Below are positions 51,001 through 63,500 of a stretch of 64,000 bases of DNA, one piece after another. Position numbers and translations under genes: made by a program. Each line of letters starts with the position of its first letter. The first letter of the stretch is position 1. A model generated the notes under the pieces. The model had not been told where the DNA came from and made no database searches. It worked only from the letters and a program-made list of their open reading frames with translations. This DNA is from Serinus canaria (lineage: Eukaryota > Chordata > Aves > Passeriformes > Fringillidae). The stretch is from positions 56,235,994 through 56,299,993 of the forward strand of contig NC_066316.1 in the NCBI RefSeq assembly GCF_022539315.1, written 5' to 3'.

Positions 51001-54000
51001 AATTCAAAGACATTTAACAAAGGGACAGTATTGATGAGTGGTTTCTAGTACAGTCTGCCAATCACCTGTGGAGTTTTCATCAACAAAAATGATCTTAGAA
51101 TTGTACTGCAGTAGATCTCGTTTAAGAAAGCAAAATTTGTTTATTCACTAATAATAGGCAAGGAAAAAAAAGACTCTACAAAAATACAGTGAGGACATAA
51201 ATTTCATGAATTACATACCTAAGTGGCATGCATTTGTTGGAAATGTGCCAAAAAAAGAAGATGCAAATAAAGCTGAGGAATTCTGTGTTGCACTGAAATA
51301 GTAATCTAGTGATGCTAATCATGAGTTCACATACTATATGGGCAAATTATAATTGTCTTCTAAAAATAAGAAAGAAGCTTTTTTAAAAAATTCTGTGGAT
51401 AGTAGAGCCAAATGAATACTTTCCCCATGCCCACCTCTCCCCAAAAGTGCTCAAAGCTTGTTAAAAATACCAAGAGAATTACAGCAACAAAAGTAGAAGA
51501 TGTAGAAGCAAGGGTTCTTGGTTTTTTCCCAGAAAGCCAGGCATACATAATCATATTTCCCACTCCCAAGTATTTGTGGGGCTATAGAAACATTTCAGTC
51601 TAAGATGAACATAGGCTAAAAGTCTCCAAGATAATCATAAATCCAGAAGCTTTATTAAGCTAGAGGTATGATAAGCAATACTTGCTTTCCCACGGTAGAA
51701 ATATGGAAAAAACCATTCTAGATTCCCATTCTAGGTCTTCCATTTAATGCTTACATGGCTGCAGAGCAGCCAGGGAATATCAAGAGACAATATTAATGCA
51801 CATAACTTCTTTCTCCCCATGGACTTGAGGATGCTGCCTAGGTTCTGGAAACCTCAGTTTGCTTCCTTCCTCTGCTTGAGACAAGTTGAACATGTATTTC
51901 TAAACTTCATGAGAGGACTCAGACCACAGGTATACACCGCACAGTTGTCTGAATTTTTGGACTATACTCCATCCAAAGTAGGACATGCAACATGGAACCT
52001 GACCATCCTGCTTCCCAGGGGAGCAGGGAAAACTGAGGTCTCACTTGCTAGCACTGATGGGGCAGTTCCAGTAGGCAGGACCCAGGAATCTGCCACAGCC
52101 TGAGAAGGACTCTCATCCCTTGAAAATTAGGAGGGGATGGCATCTCTGAGGAGAATCGCTTTAGTTGGAGAGGAAACATAAACTCGCATCCTAGGACAGT
52201 GTTCCAACGGATGAGCTGTAAGATAAACAGGAAATCCTTCTGACAGACTTTTCAAAGTCACACTATCTATCCCTGCCCTATTTTTCTCATCTCTCTTCTA
52301 CCACTTCCAAAACTGAAATGTTCCAAGAGCGAAGAACTCGTTCTGTGTTGAACAGAGCAACTTTAGTTCATTATTCCCTTGCAGTCTGCACCACACAGTG
52401 CAAGCTGAGATGGCTCTGCTGGGGTTTTTGTGTCTTCTTGACACAATGAACACATTTACATACAAAGCTATATGAATAACAGAGGTCTGAAAAATGAACT
52501 ATTTCTGCTAGAGATGTCAAAATCTTTTTTCCCCACATTGTGTCTTCAATCAATGATGAAATATAGAGAAGGCAGAAAAAAAATTCATTTATTTTCCTCT
52601 CTAATTGCTTTACATATCCCCTCATATCTCAGTGGGATTTCTGGAAATAATGCAAAGCCTCTCCAGTGCTTGACGTGCAGTACCTCCAAATATGACAGAA
52701 AAGCTGTACAGGCAATAAGCAGGAAAATTTGCATGAAAATGGAAACTAATTTCTCTTTCCATACAGAGAATATTCTGTGTCTGGCAAGCAGTATGAGCCT
52801 GAATTTGCATACCTTTCTATGCAAACAGTAATAAAGGCACTGTCACATCCATTCTGCTGCTACTGTGATAAAAGCAAACAGCATTTAGCTCAACTGTTAC
52901 ATATTGTTCAGTGACCAGGTTGTTTCAGGACATAACAGAAGACCTTTTGCAAATGTTTCTAAGGATAAACATGTGCAAATTTTTATAATGAAAAACCTTT
53001 TTTTTCCAACATATTTTTCCATTTGCTCATCAGCTTCTTGATTTTTTTTCCTGTGGAATAGCAAAACAAAGCCATGCTATGTTCTCAGCAGGGCTATTTT
53101 CATAGTAGAACAAGTTTCAGAGTTGTGACTTGGTACTCTTCCATCATTAAAAACATAAAAATAAAAAACTGATTCCTTGTCCTTCCTTCAAGGAAGGAAC
53201 TGGAAGACACAATTTCCAGTGGTATTCCTGGTATCTCTGTAAGCAAAAAACAACAATAGCAAAAGTTTAGCATACATAATAGAGGAAGGAAGAGACAATG
53301 AAAGCAATGTTTGTGTTTATTTTCTCCAGTGTATGCACTCAACTATCACTGACTTCAATGCAAATGCCATTTTCCACAACATCTAAAGAATGAGACCGAT
53401 ACTATAGAAGCCATACCCCAAAGTAGGAAGCACACTATAAAATTAGCCAGGCAAACAATCAGCAGTCTGCTCTGAAGCTACCACTGCATGGGGTGGCAAT
53501 GTACAGACTTCTTTTGCCAAATTTGCCTTATTAGGAGTTTTCCCATATACTCTTCTGTTCTCACTTTGCTTTTAAATAAATAGAATCCTAATAGAAAAGC
53601 AATAGGTCCCCTAGCTACAGTAAACACAGGTGGACAAAACAGAGTAAAAGTTAATTTCTTATGTTCTTACATTCAAAGAAGATAAAAAGCTCATGCTGGG
53701 ACTTGGTGTGGCCTTTTGGAACACAACTTGCTTTCCCAGCTTACTTGTCTGACCTCTGTACTGAACGACAAAAACTATCAATACAATGTGCAGAAATGAT
53801 GTCACCCCTTTGGTATGAAGGGTGAGGGATGGCTCATTTGGGATATTTGTTTTAATGATATCACTGTCACACATTGTGTGATTTCAATCAGATGCTTTTG
53901 AGCTTAAAAAAAAGCTATTGATCTATCTATCAAAATATTTTTTTGTTCTTGGTACTCTAGTATGCTCACTAGTACTGTTACAATTTAAATGACTTCATAG

Positions 54001-54289
54001 CTGATGCAGTAAGCAATTCAAAGATATAAACAGCTCAGTTTTATTTAAAAAGTGAAACAAATAAAACTATCACTCTCAAACAGCAACAAAGAATTAAAAA
54101 TCAGTTACCAGTAACTGCAATGGAAAATCCAAGTGGCATCTGCAAATTCTTTGTGAATCTAAATCATCTATCAGATCATCTGAACCAGATCTGTCAATAA
54201 GACTCATTTGCTTCACAAAAACTGCACCTCCAAAAAAGAATTACCCATTTTATACCTGTGACCATAATAATAGAAAAAGGTGATACAAA
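42027..54289. other. Long AT-rich non-coding stretch
   Basis: No gene recognised. A T run lies at 45624-45638, an A run at about 49800-49814, and a small degenerate duplication of about 43-base period at 47752-47813. The longest frames (45522-45953 and 48768-49232, both plus, 143 and 154 codons) have no domain signature, signal peptide or recognisable family and are treated as chance. Confidence 0.5.
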
Positions 54290-54426
54290 CATGATTAGCT
54301 GAATTGGTGGGAGCATGGTGTTAATGACACCAAGGTTTTTGGTTCCATCCCCATATGGACCATTCACTTGGGACTCTATGATCCTTGTGGGACCCTTCCA
54401 ATTCAGAATATTCTGTCATTCTAGGA
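54290..54426 (+). mobile_element. tRNA-Ile-derived SINE with CR1-like tail (TguSINE1-type)
   Basis: The head at 54294-54361 follows a tRNA-Ile gene closely: an A-box-like ttagctgaattggt, then gagcatggtgttaatgacac in place of the anticodon arm (gtgctaataacgcc in the tRNA), then ccaaggt and a B-box-like ggttccatcccc. The tail (tctatgatccttgtgggacc, cccttccaattcagaatatt and octamer repeats attctgtcattctagg) is the CR1 3' end that lets such a SINE borrow CR1 reverse transcriptase. This tRNA-Ile head plus CR1 tail is how I know the passerine family TguSINE1. The copy is mutated in both internal promoter boxes and presumably silent. No target-site duplication could be made out. Confidence 0.75.
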
Positions 54427-57400
54427 TGTGTCTGTGATGCCTTAAAAGTTCATCTTGGCATAATCTGTAGCTTGCATGTGGTGAATTGAACAGCACCAGT
54501 GCAAATTTCACTTCCCATAGGCTTTATATTACATCAGCTTTACCAGTTGATGGTAATGCTGTAGGAACTCCATATTATGTATAATAAATAAGAGCTAGAT
54601 GTGACAGTAAATCTGAATAAATACAATAACTTGAAGTATATTAGTTTAAATTATAATCTTTAAATTATTTTTTCATTTTTATACAAAGTTTTCATTATAC
54701 TTACCTGGTTTATCACCTCTATTTTCAAATTCACAAAGAACTAAAATTCTCATGAAAGGCGTTGCTAGAAATATATCAAAGATACCAGTAGTCCCCAAAT
54801 TTTACCAGCTTCCTTGCTTTACTCTCAATACCAGGCATCAATGTTTCAAATGAGGAGCATAAATTAGTTCAGGATTATCCTTTTTCTGAAAAGCAGTAAA
54901 GAAAAAGATCAACACAGATCACTAGTACTTGTCGAATCAGCACACAAAGAAATAAGAACTTAGGCTACTCCCCCATAACATGATATCAAAACAGTTTTCT
55001 TTTGTATGCAGTCTCTTAATAAAGGAAACTACAGGAGGATTGGCCATGGATGATACCTGGCATAGTTTTTTAACAAAAGGACTGTTCTAGGAGTGTATTT
55101 ATTCAGCATTAGATCTACACCCAGTTGGTATAAGTATGTGAGGTCACTCTTCCATTTTGGTTCTCCTTAGGTGCTCACTAAGTTCTATGGGCTTAGATGA
55201 CATAAGTTGCTGAAGGTAAAAGTTATCTGTATCATATGTACTTCTGCTGTATTTACTGTGACCTGTTAGCATTGCAGTGATGCCTGCAGTATCCTGCCAA
55301 GTATTAGTCTGCATGTAAAAGGTGTACTGAGAAATATTTTTCATAATACTTGCATTTAACTTGCATTGGGTGCCAAATACTGCACCCCAATAAGAGCAGT
55401 TCTTAATTTAAACCAACTGCTCTCTACATGTGTGAAAAAGACTTGTCACTATGGTAGCAAAACACCTGGGATAAACTCCTAGACCATTGAAAAAGCTAGT
55501 TTTGCCAGGAACTTCAGGAGACCAGCATTCAGTCCTCTACTTAACAGAACAGCAGATAATGAAGCTTTTGTTAAGTGTTCTGGCCTACCTCTGCTCTCTG
55601 GCGGATGTTTTCCTTGGTAAATTTGCCACCTGTATCAGAATAAAAACAACATATTCTTACCAAAATAAAAGACAAGACCCTATATCTTTACAACACATGT
55701 TTCCTTTAATAGAAGATAATGTGTTTACAGTCTCTGTGCTTCCTCATCTTGCTTGGACTTCATCACCTTGGCTTATCTCCCATGCAACTTGTGTTTGCAC
55801 GTTCAGTAGTTTACACTGGAAACAGTGTAGTCAAAGAATATTCTTCATTACACAGGCAGAATTTCATATGTGTTCTGTATTGATGTCTTTTCCTGCAACC
55901 AGAAACAAGGACACATAAACCTAAGTCTTTTGGCACTCCATTGGTATACAACTACAGCATCTCACTTTTGAAAAACAGTTCAGTCACTTTTCTGAATGAG
56001 TTCCACACAAACGAGAGAGCGTGTTTCTGATGTAAAATCCAGATGCACAAGCCATCCGTCACTGATGAGAATCCAACACTGGCCAAAGTCTAGTCCTTAG
56101 GGAGCAGAACAATGCTGTGTAAAACATGGACAAATAATACAAGATTACAGTAACAGTATTAATGGCAGAACACTACTTGCTTCTTATGCCAGACAGACAC
56201 AGAAAACACTTGTAGACGCTTAGGAGATCCCCAAACATTCAGCCTAAAATCTGAGCAGTTATTAACGGTTTGGACTGATTTCTGCTGTTGGTAAGCACGT
56301 TGTTTCTAAGTCTGAAATCATTAGAGGAGTGTTCTCAGCAAAGCAGGTGCAAAGACGCAGCACCTTTTCCCATTGCATACCTGCTCTCTGCATAAGAGCT
56401 CCTATGCCCTCTTCTAGGTGACAATTCCAGAAAGATGGACAATACAGCTAGGTTGCTGTTTCTCACACATCATCAAAACCTCAACCCTGCCTCATGGATG
56501 TCAGAGATAAAACTCCCATTAAGCCACGCAGGGATCAAATTTCTCAAATTCAGCAAGTCATTCCTAGGAAAACCCACTACAGGTGGAAGTAGTCAGGCTG
56601 TTGTTGAGGAGGTGAGTTAAGGCAGTCACGACATATGGTTAGGTGACTTAAGTGGACAATTTGAAGGTTATTAGCTTCCCAGATGTCCCCCAGTGAGCCT
56701 ACTGTCCTGCAAAACATGCCTTTCAAGGTATGAAAGACCCTGACAGCTTTGGCTGTCTGCTCTCAGGCTTAATAGAGGATCGATAGTTTAAGCACAATGT
56801 TCACAGCAATATTATTAATAAAATAGGTGCTCAATGTTAATAAGCACACAAAGCTATCTCACCCCATTTGCAAGTGGGTAGTGGTTCTTTCCACCTTTTG
56901 GCATTTTATAAGGAAATGGCACTCTCATTACAGCTGTCCCCTGAATTACTACTACTTCCATCACTACCAGGACAACAGCACTGGTTTTACAAAGCAGCTC
57001 CTGTCTTACGCTGCCTCCTGTGCAGGAGCAGGCATTTCCCATACCTGTTGCAAATCAAAACCTTCACTACATCTGAAACTCGGATCCCAGACATTGGCTT
57101 ACGTGAAATCTCAGTAAATCCTACAGAAAGCTACAGGTCTAAATGTTTTCTTTCAAAGAGGGTAAAAGGAGAGAGGGAAGAACAAAATTTCATTTCAATT
57201 ACACTCTGCTGTTGTGGCTGGATGGAAGTACAAATTTTATAGCTGTCGTAACCAAGTCATTCTGACTTTTTTGGGGGGGTGGTAAGTTTTTTTGGATAAA
57301 GTGTTCATAATTTTATCTCATTTCTGTGAGTTTTACATTAATGACTGTTTATCAACACAGCACAGAACCTGAGTGAATCCATCCCATAGATCCACTAACA

Positions 57401-59248
57401 CTGACTTTTAACTGATGCAAGCACTTGGGATTTGCAGTTGCAGAGAATGCACAGAAAGCAGAAAATACCCAGGTAGGTGTGAGATACCAAGATGTCCAGG
57501 GAGTACCACACAAATTTTCACAGTAAAATACTGCAAATTCTACACAGACAACTTGCAAGCTCATTGAGAATCAGAAGAAAAAGAATGGCACTAAGATAGA
57601 ATGACAAGGGAGAGATTCCCATACCACTCCTTTATGAAGAAAACTGAAATCGTGTATTGCCCTGATGGGAATTTTCTTTTAAACTGGCTGTAAATAAGAT
57701 GCAATTAGCACAGAGATAATAAGATACAAAATACCCCCTTTTATGCTACTACTTTGGAAAAACTCCAGCAACTTCACAATTAAAAAAAAAAAAAAAAAAA
57801 AAAAACCCAACTAAACAAACTAAACCTCAAAAGTGTATGCTAATCTTCATTTGCAGTTTTGTGAGTTTATGTATTTTCCCTGGAATACGAATCTCTATTT
57901 TATTTATTTGCATTAGAGTGATTTCAAAAATTCCTCCTCAGACATGTCTCATCATGTCATAATTATTCATCATCATGAAGGTTTCTAACAGCCTCTAGTT
58001 ACAATGCCATGAAGTTTTCTAATAAATTATAAAGTGAAAGATAATTTAGTCTCCATAACCAATTAATCTTTGGCTTCTTAGCAAAATTTAGTTTCAAAAA
58101 ATAATGTGTCCCCTAGTTTCAGGAGAGATAGACTACAGCAATCAGTTCAATCTTTCCCTGGAAATAATCAACATATCCAAATGCCTTCCAGTTCCAACCA
58201 AAAAGGACAAGCCATAAAGGGCATATGGAGAGTCTGAAGTAGCCTCTTTGAACTCTCAGATCTCCTTCAATGGGAGAGCAGACCAATGATTTAACATCTC
58301 AAGACTGAGATAAAGGAAAGATTGTCATGAGCATGCCTCAGCTTGATTTGGAGCAGGACCTCATGCATTTTCTACAGACCTTTGGCTAACATTTCCTGAG
58401 AACAATGGAAATACTCCATTAATTTCATGGCTACTGATGTGCATACCAGTAGGGGAGACACAATATTATTTTATAAACAACAGGGACAACCAACATAAGC
58501 ATTTGGACTTGCTACAGTAGGTAATCAAGCTGACAGCTGTTGAATTGTGGGTATATGAGCCCCAGGAGTAAGTATTCTTAAGAAAAACCTAGTTTTGTGG
58601 ATACTAGTCTAATCTGGATCAACCCTTCATAAGAATAAATATTGGGGTTTCGTTTATTTAAACTTAGGTGTCTGCAGTATCTACAGATATATTCTACTTT
58701 ATGCAGACAAGGTCAGTGAGATGTTTCAGGCGTCAAGAGGGAAGCTCTCACATTTCTGGAATGGTAGAGGAAAGATTTATAAAGTTTTTACTGGCCTGAA
58801 GGAAAGAAAGAAAGTAAAAACATCTGCCAGAGTAATGAGTGGATTGTTGGCTAAATTCATTCAGCGGAGGAGTCTGAAATAGATCATCTCTGTCTTAAGA
58901 AGTAGGCGTTAGTGGAGTCATCAAAAATAATTACTGGAGAGGAGTCCAGGACATACCTACAGGGAATAAAAGTAATCTGAAAATGTAAATTAAATTCACA
59001 AAGTATGGATAGAAAAGCCAGGAGTTCTTACGCTCCTGTACTCACACAATGTACCAACCATACTAAGGTCTTATGAAACAATAACAAGTATTTTTCATTT
59101 GAGTCTGGGATAGTACTTATGAACATGTCAGTAAAAAAGGGAAAGATGCAGACAACAGAGGTTGCTACAAATACAACTATGATCACACTACCCAGATCTT
59201 CTCTGTTATCCATCCAAAACATCTATCTTAAAGAGACAAGCATGTATT
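54427..59248. other. AT-rich non-coding stretch
   Basis: No gene recognised. It contains a 24-base A run (57782-57805) and a 143-codon plus-strand frame (55487-55918) without any identifiable domain. Confidence 0.5.
57782..57805. repeat. Poly-A run (24 A)
   Basis: An uninterrupted run of A, followed by cccaactaaacaaac. It could be the tail of an old retroposed transcript in plus orientation, but the sequence just upstream is AT-rich with no recognisable gene, so a slipped homopolymer is as likely. Confidence 0.85.
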
Positions 59249-59690
59249 TCATATAATCACAAAATGTCCTGAGTTGGAAAGGACCCTCAAGGATCAGTGA
59301 AGTCCAGCTCCTGGCCCTGTACAGGACAGCCTGAAGAGTCACACCATGTACCTGAGAGTTTTGTCCAAACACTTTTTGAACTCTGGCAGGCTTGGTGCTG
59401 TGGTGACCTCCGCAGGGAGCCTATTCCAGTGTCTGACCACCCTTTGGGGGAAGAACCTTTTTGTAATAACCCACCTAACTCCCCTCAAACAGCTTCATGC
59501 CCTTCCCTCAGGTCCTGTCACTGGTCACCAGAGAGGAAAGATTGGTGTCTACATCTCCACTTTCCCTCATGAGGAAGCTGCAGACCACCATAAGATCTAT
59601 CATGTCTCCCCTCCTCCAGGCTGAACAAGTGACCTCAGCTGCTCAAACTTTGGCATTGCCTGCAATGTTTCTGATGTGCTCTAGAAACTC
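59249..59690 (-). mobile_element. CR1 LINE 3' fragment, minus orientation
   Basis: Reversed CR1 3' end: ataatcacaaaatgtcctg, gagttggaaaggaccctcaa, gaactctggcaggcttggtg, tgtctgaccaccctttgggg, cttccctcaggtcctgtcac and ctcctccaggctgaacaagt occur in the expected order. It is 5'-truncated, with a right limit somewhere between about 59640 and 59690, and non-functional. Plus-strand frames of 82-92 codons here are antisense to the LINE. Confidence 0.92.
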
Positions 59691-60116
59691 ACTGGCGCAG
59701 AGAGAAGTAAACGTAAGTGGGTGGAAAAAAGGTTCAAACAGCTGAGCAGCAGTGACAGTAGTACAAATTTAAACAACTCTCTCCCTTTTTAGGTTTTGAA
59801 GAAGATCAAAAGGAGGCTCTGCAGTTCCTGAGGTGCTCTGTCATGAGTGTGTTTGTGCTTGCCACCTGGCACTATTGTATAAACAGCACACAGTACACCA
59901 CAAGTGATGCGGCCATTTCCCACAGCAGCCCTTTCTCTCTCTCCTCGTAAACAAACCCAAGGCTGTGCGTATCCTTTCCAGCCTCCCCGGCCTCTCCTCA
60001 GGAGCTCACATGAAAGCTTTGACTGTGTTTTGCATCAGTTTGCTTCCAGTGCCAAACAGCCTCCGGGCTCGCCAAGCGCCTACCACGAGCCCTGCTCTGG
60101 GAGGGCAGAGAGCTGG
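59691..60116. other. Unassigned sequence, becoming GC-rich toward the minisatellite
   Basis: No gene or repeat family recognised. GC content rises from about 59970. Confidence 0.5.
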
Positions 60117-60510
60117 GCCGTGCAAGGCTGTGCAAGGCTGTGTGAGGCTGTGAGAGAGAGGCCATGCGAGGCTGTGTGAGGCCATGCAGGGCTGTGCGAG
60201 GCCGTGAGAGGCTGTGCAAGGCCGTGCGAGGCTGTGTGAGGCTGTGAGAGGCTGTGAGAGGCCGTGAGAGGCTGTGCAAGGCCGTGCGAGGCTGTGTGAG
60301 GCTGTGAGAGGCTGTGAGAGGCCATGCAGGGCTGTGCAAGGCTGTGTGAGGCCGTGTGAGGCTGTGAGAGGCCGTGAGAGGCTCTGCGAGGCCATGCAAG
60401 GCTGTGTAAGGCCATCCGAGGCTGTGTGGGGCCGTGCGAGGCTGTGAGAGGTCGTGCGAGGCTGTGTGAGGCCATGGAGGGCTCTGCGAGGCTGTGTGAG
60501 GCCCTGAGAG
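60117..60510. repeat. 10-bp minisatellite, about 39 units
   Basis: The unit is close to gctgtgNNag or gccgtgNNag (plus strand). From 60161 to 60510 there are 35 consecutive units exactly in phase with no insertion or deletion, preceded by four units and a 4-base slip (agag, 60157-60160). The consensus is G-rich on the plus strand and many units carry CpG (gccgtgcgag). A 60-base block (60201-60260) is repeated exactly at 60261-60320, evidence of recent block duplication. The minus strand lacks stops in all three frames over most of the array, giving overlapping open frames of 189, 153 and 129 codons made of ten-residue repeats such as HSLTQPRTAL. These arise from the repeat and are not called genes. 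Confidence 0.95.
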
Positions 60511-63500
60511 GTCCACAGGGCTCACCCAGGCCTGGCAGCACAGCCAGGAGCCCTCTGACTGTACCATGGATGGATGGCCAGAGCTCTGGCTCCGGGTTAC
60601 CGGCAGGATTCGCTCCTACACCTGCCCTGGAGCAGCCAGAGCTCAGTGGGATGACGGCACTTGCAGCCAGAGCTGCTTTTTGACTCTGGATGTTAATGCC
60701 CAGCCTTCCCCCTGCACTGACAAGTTCCTGTGGTTAAACTGGTCAGGCACCAGGCACGTGATTTCTTCAGGGCTACTGGAAATGGATTAATCCCATTTTA
60801 GCACTGGTCAAAGTCTTACAAAATGTTGTGCAGGAATTGTTTTAGTTCCTTTCTTTCTGAGGGCCTGCTCCTCTCCACTCCCTCTCCACTGCTCTGGCCG
60901 CAGGTGTCTGGCCCCAAAATAGCATGAAATGGGTTTGTGCAACAAGAGTGTGGAAGGAGTTCAAAACTGTTTCTCAGTCTGGGCCTCCAGAGGAGGGCAA
61001 CTATAAATAGATGCAAAAGCAAGGATAATTGGCATGTAAAATGAATAATGCCGCAAGCACACCCTAGGAATTTTAGCGAAATAAAACTTTTGTGGCAATT
61101 CCACCAACTTGTATTCTGGTTTTCCTCGTCTGATTTTTTCCAGATGTCCCACTTTCCCTTTCTTCTTTGAACAGTAGTACCTTTCCCTGGAGTCCCAATG
61201 GCATATTGTACAAATTATATGTATTTCAGCCTCTAATAACTTTCATAGATTAAGCAAAGAAATGACCACATAAAAGATGAATAATCCTAACAAACCTGAT
61301 GCTTGTTTAGCTTTTTAGGGAAAATTAGGCATGTTATTAAGTCAAAAAAACTTCTAATCTCATGTTCCATATGTGGACTGCTTTTGGCCTTGGACATGTC
61401 ACTGTGAAGAGGTCCCTTGAGTCCAGGTAATTTGGCAGGAAACTAGGGTTGTAAAAGCACACCTTTTTTACCTCATTCACAGGTAGGAATTTGAAAAAAC
61501 ATGAACTTATGGGGCAGAGTAATTGCTAACCTACTGCCCATCCAGACTTTCTCCAGGAAAACAGCCTGAAGAAGAAATATGTGGGACAACAGAACTTTCT
61601 GTTGCGAGGAAATTGGAAAGAAAACAGTTAATATGATCTCTGTTTCTAACTCATACCACATTTTGTTTTCTGACTCTTAACAGACACCCACCTCAGACTT
61701 GGATCCACTGAAAATTTCCATGGATTTCATAAAAACAGGATTTGAAACTCTGTTGTGGCAAAAGTATGACATAAAAACATTTACAAATTTCTTTCTAAGA
61801 GCCATCAGATTAATTTCCCTTTTGGCTTATTCGAAGTCTTGGGGGTGGAGGAGGAAAAAAAATAGTTCCTATAATTGAGCTCTTCAGAGTAGGACTTGAA
61901 ATTATGTCCTGACAACTCACAGCAACCAGGCAGAACCAGCTTTCATTGCCCATAGGAAATGGAATAAACATGCTCCAGAAGTCAGAAAGCAACCTGAATT
62001 ATAAGAAAAGTTGTTTTGGGTAGGGGCAGGGAAAACAGGGCAAGAAACAGACTAGTTGGCCAGGTCAAGAGAAATTATCTATATCTAAAGTATGGAAAAC
62101 CACTGCCATCTGTCACTACAATTTTTAATTTTTTTTTTCCAAAAGTAAAACCCAAGGATATAAAAAAGGAAAATAGTTAAACCACAAAGGATAAACTGCT
62201 CTGACAGACAGAAGACCTCAAGGAAAAGTATCTCCATCAGATTGCTAACAGATACAACCCATTGAGAATGAAGTGCAGGTAGACAGATGTTGAAAGCAGA
62301 CTAGATTGTGTAGTGTGTTTCAGAGACACGGACATCATCTTCAGGGTGATGATGAAAAAAAAGCTAGTTAAAATTCAGAGAATGGAAAGTAGCCCTTAGA
62401 AATCAAAGAAGAAAATGTCAATTAATTTAGTTGTCTTGATCTATACCAGTTACAGCTAATAAGTGACAGACCCTCTTCATACTGATGTCGCATTCCAGGT
62501 CTCAGACTTCTAGGGAGATTAGCTCCAAAGAGAAAACCATTAATCTAAAACAAAATAATCTATGTCTGATCAGAGCACCCAGTATAAATGCACAAATCCT
62601 TCTGTGTTCATAAACCAGCAAGGTGACATGAGAAGCTAATCTAATTATGTGTGTCTAATATGTGGAAAAACCACAGATGTTGTTAACTCTTTACATAAGA
62701 TTGAGAATCAAACATCCTGTGTCTGACCTGGCTTTCTTCCTAGAAGGGATGGCTGAAAGGTTCCTCTGCAAGCTAAAACTGAAACCCTATGGCACGGTTC
62801 AACTCAAGAACTGAATTTCTTTGCACATGCAAATTCCAGGAGGACTTTCACTAAACAGTGAGTAAAGGATGCTCTGAGCTCTTGCCCCTGACAAATCAGG
62901 GGGGAAAATCTGTGAAATGAATGCGAGGCACAGAGGAGCTTTTCTGCATTAGAAAAGGTAACTTCAGAAGGTTAGGTCAATAAACCTGAAGTATGTCAAT
63001 AAGCCACTATACATTTTAACAGCCCCTACCCAAACAAGACTATTTCATTTGGATATTTTGCTATCAGAAGGTCAACAGTTTAATTGCATCACCTAAACAG
63101 CAACCCGATTAAAGTTACCTCAGCAATGCATAGATACAGTTCAAATAACTCTCCCAAACAACATAAATGGTCTTAAAATGGCACCCTTTATAAACACAAA
63201 GGAGATCCTTGGGTGACCATCAGAGAGATCAAAGGTGAATGGCACAGCCCTTTACCCACACAGTCTGCTTTTATTGCCTTTCAAAACACAATTGTATTGC
63301 TTTTAATGCTTTGGCAGGTTCTCCAGGTTTTTTTCTCTGCAGCAAGATCAGGCTACGGGAAGAAAAGCACTGTTAACACTGCAGTGTCTTAAGGACTATT
63401 TTTACTACTCCTGATTTATTTCTGACCTCCTGATTTTTTTTTTTCTGTTTGACCTTTTACATGAAGACAGGGAAAAGAGTACATTTCATCTGCCAGTTGA

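Noticed and set aside
54290..54361. Functional tRNA-Ile gene
   Set aside because: The anticodon and acceptor regions are mutated, the B box is altered, and the sequence runs straight into a CR1-like tail, so it is a SINE.
55487..55918. 143-codon plus-strand open frame with hydrophobic stretches
   Set aside because: No family recognised, and no promoter or splice context. The hydrophobic stretches come from T-rich codons.
59998..60567. 189-codon minus-strand repetitive protein
   Set aside because: All three frames are open because of the 10-bp repeat, so the frame carries no evidence of coding.
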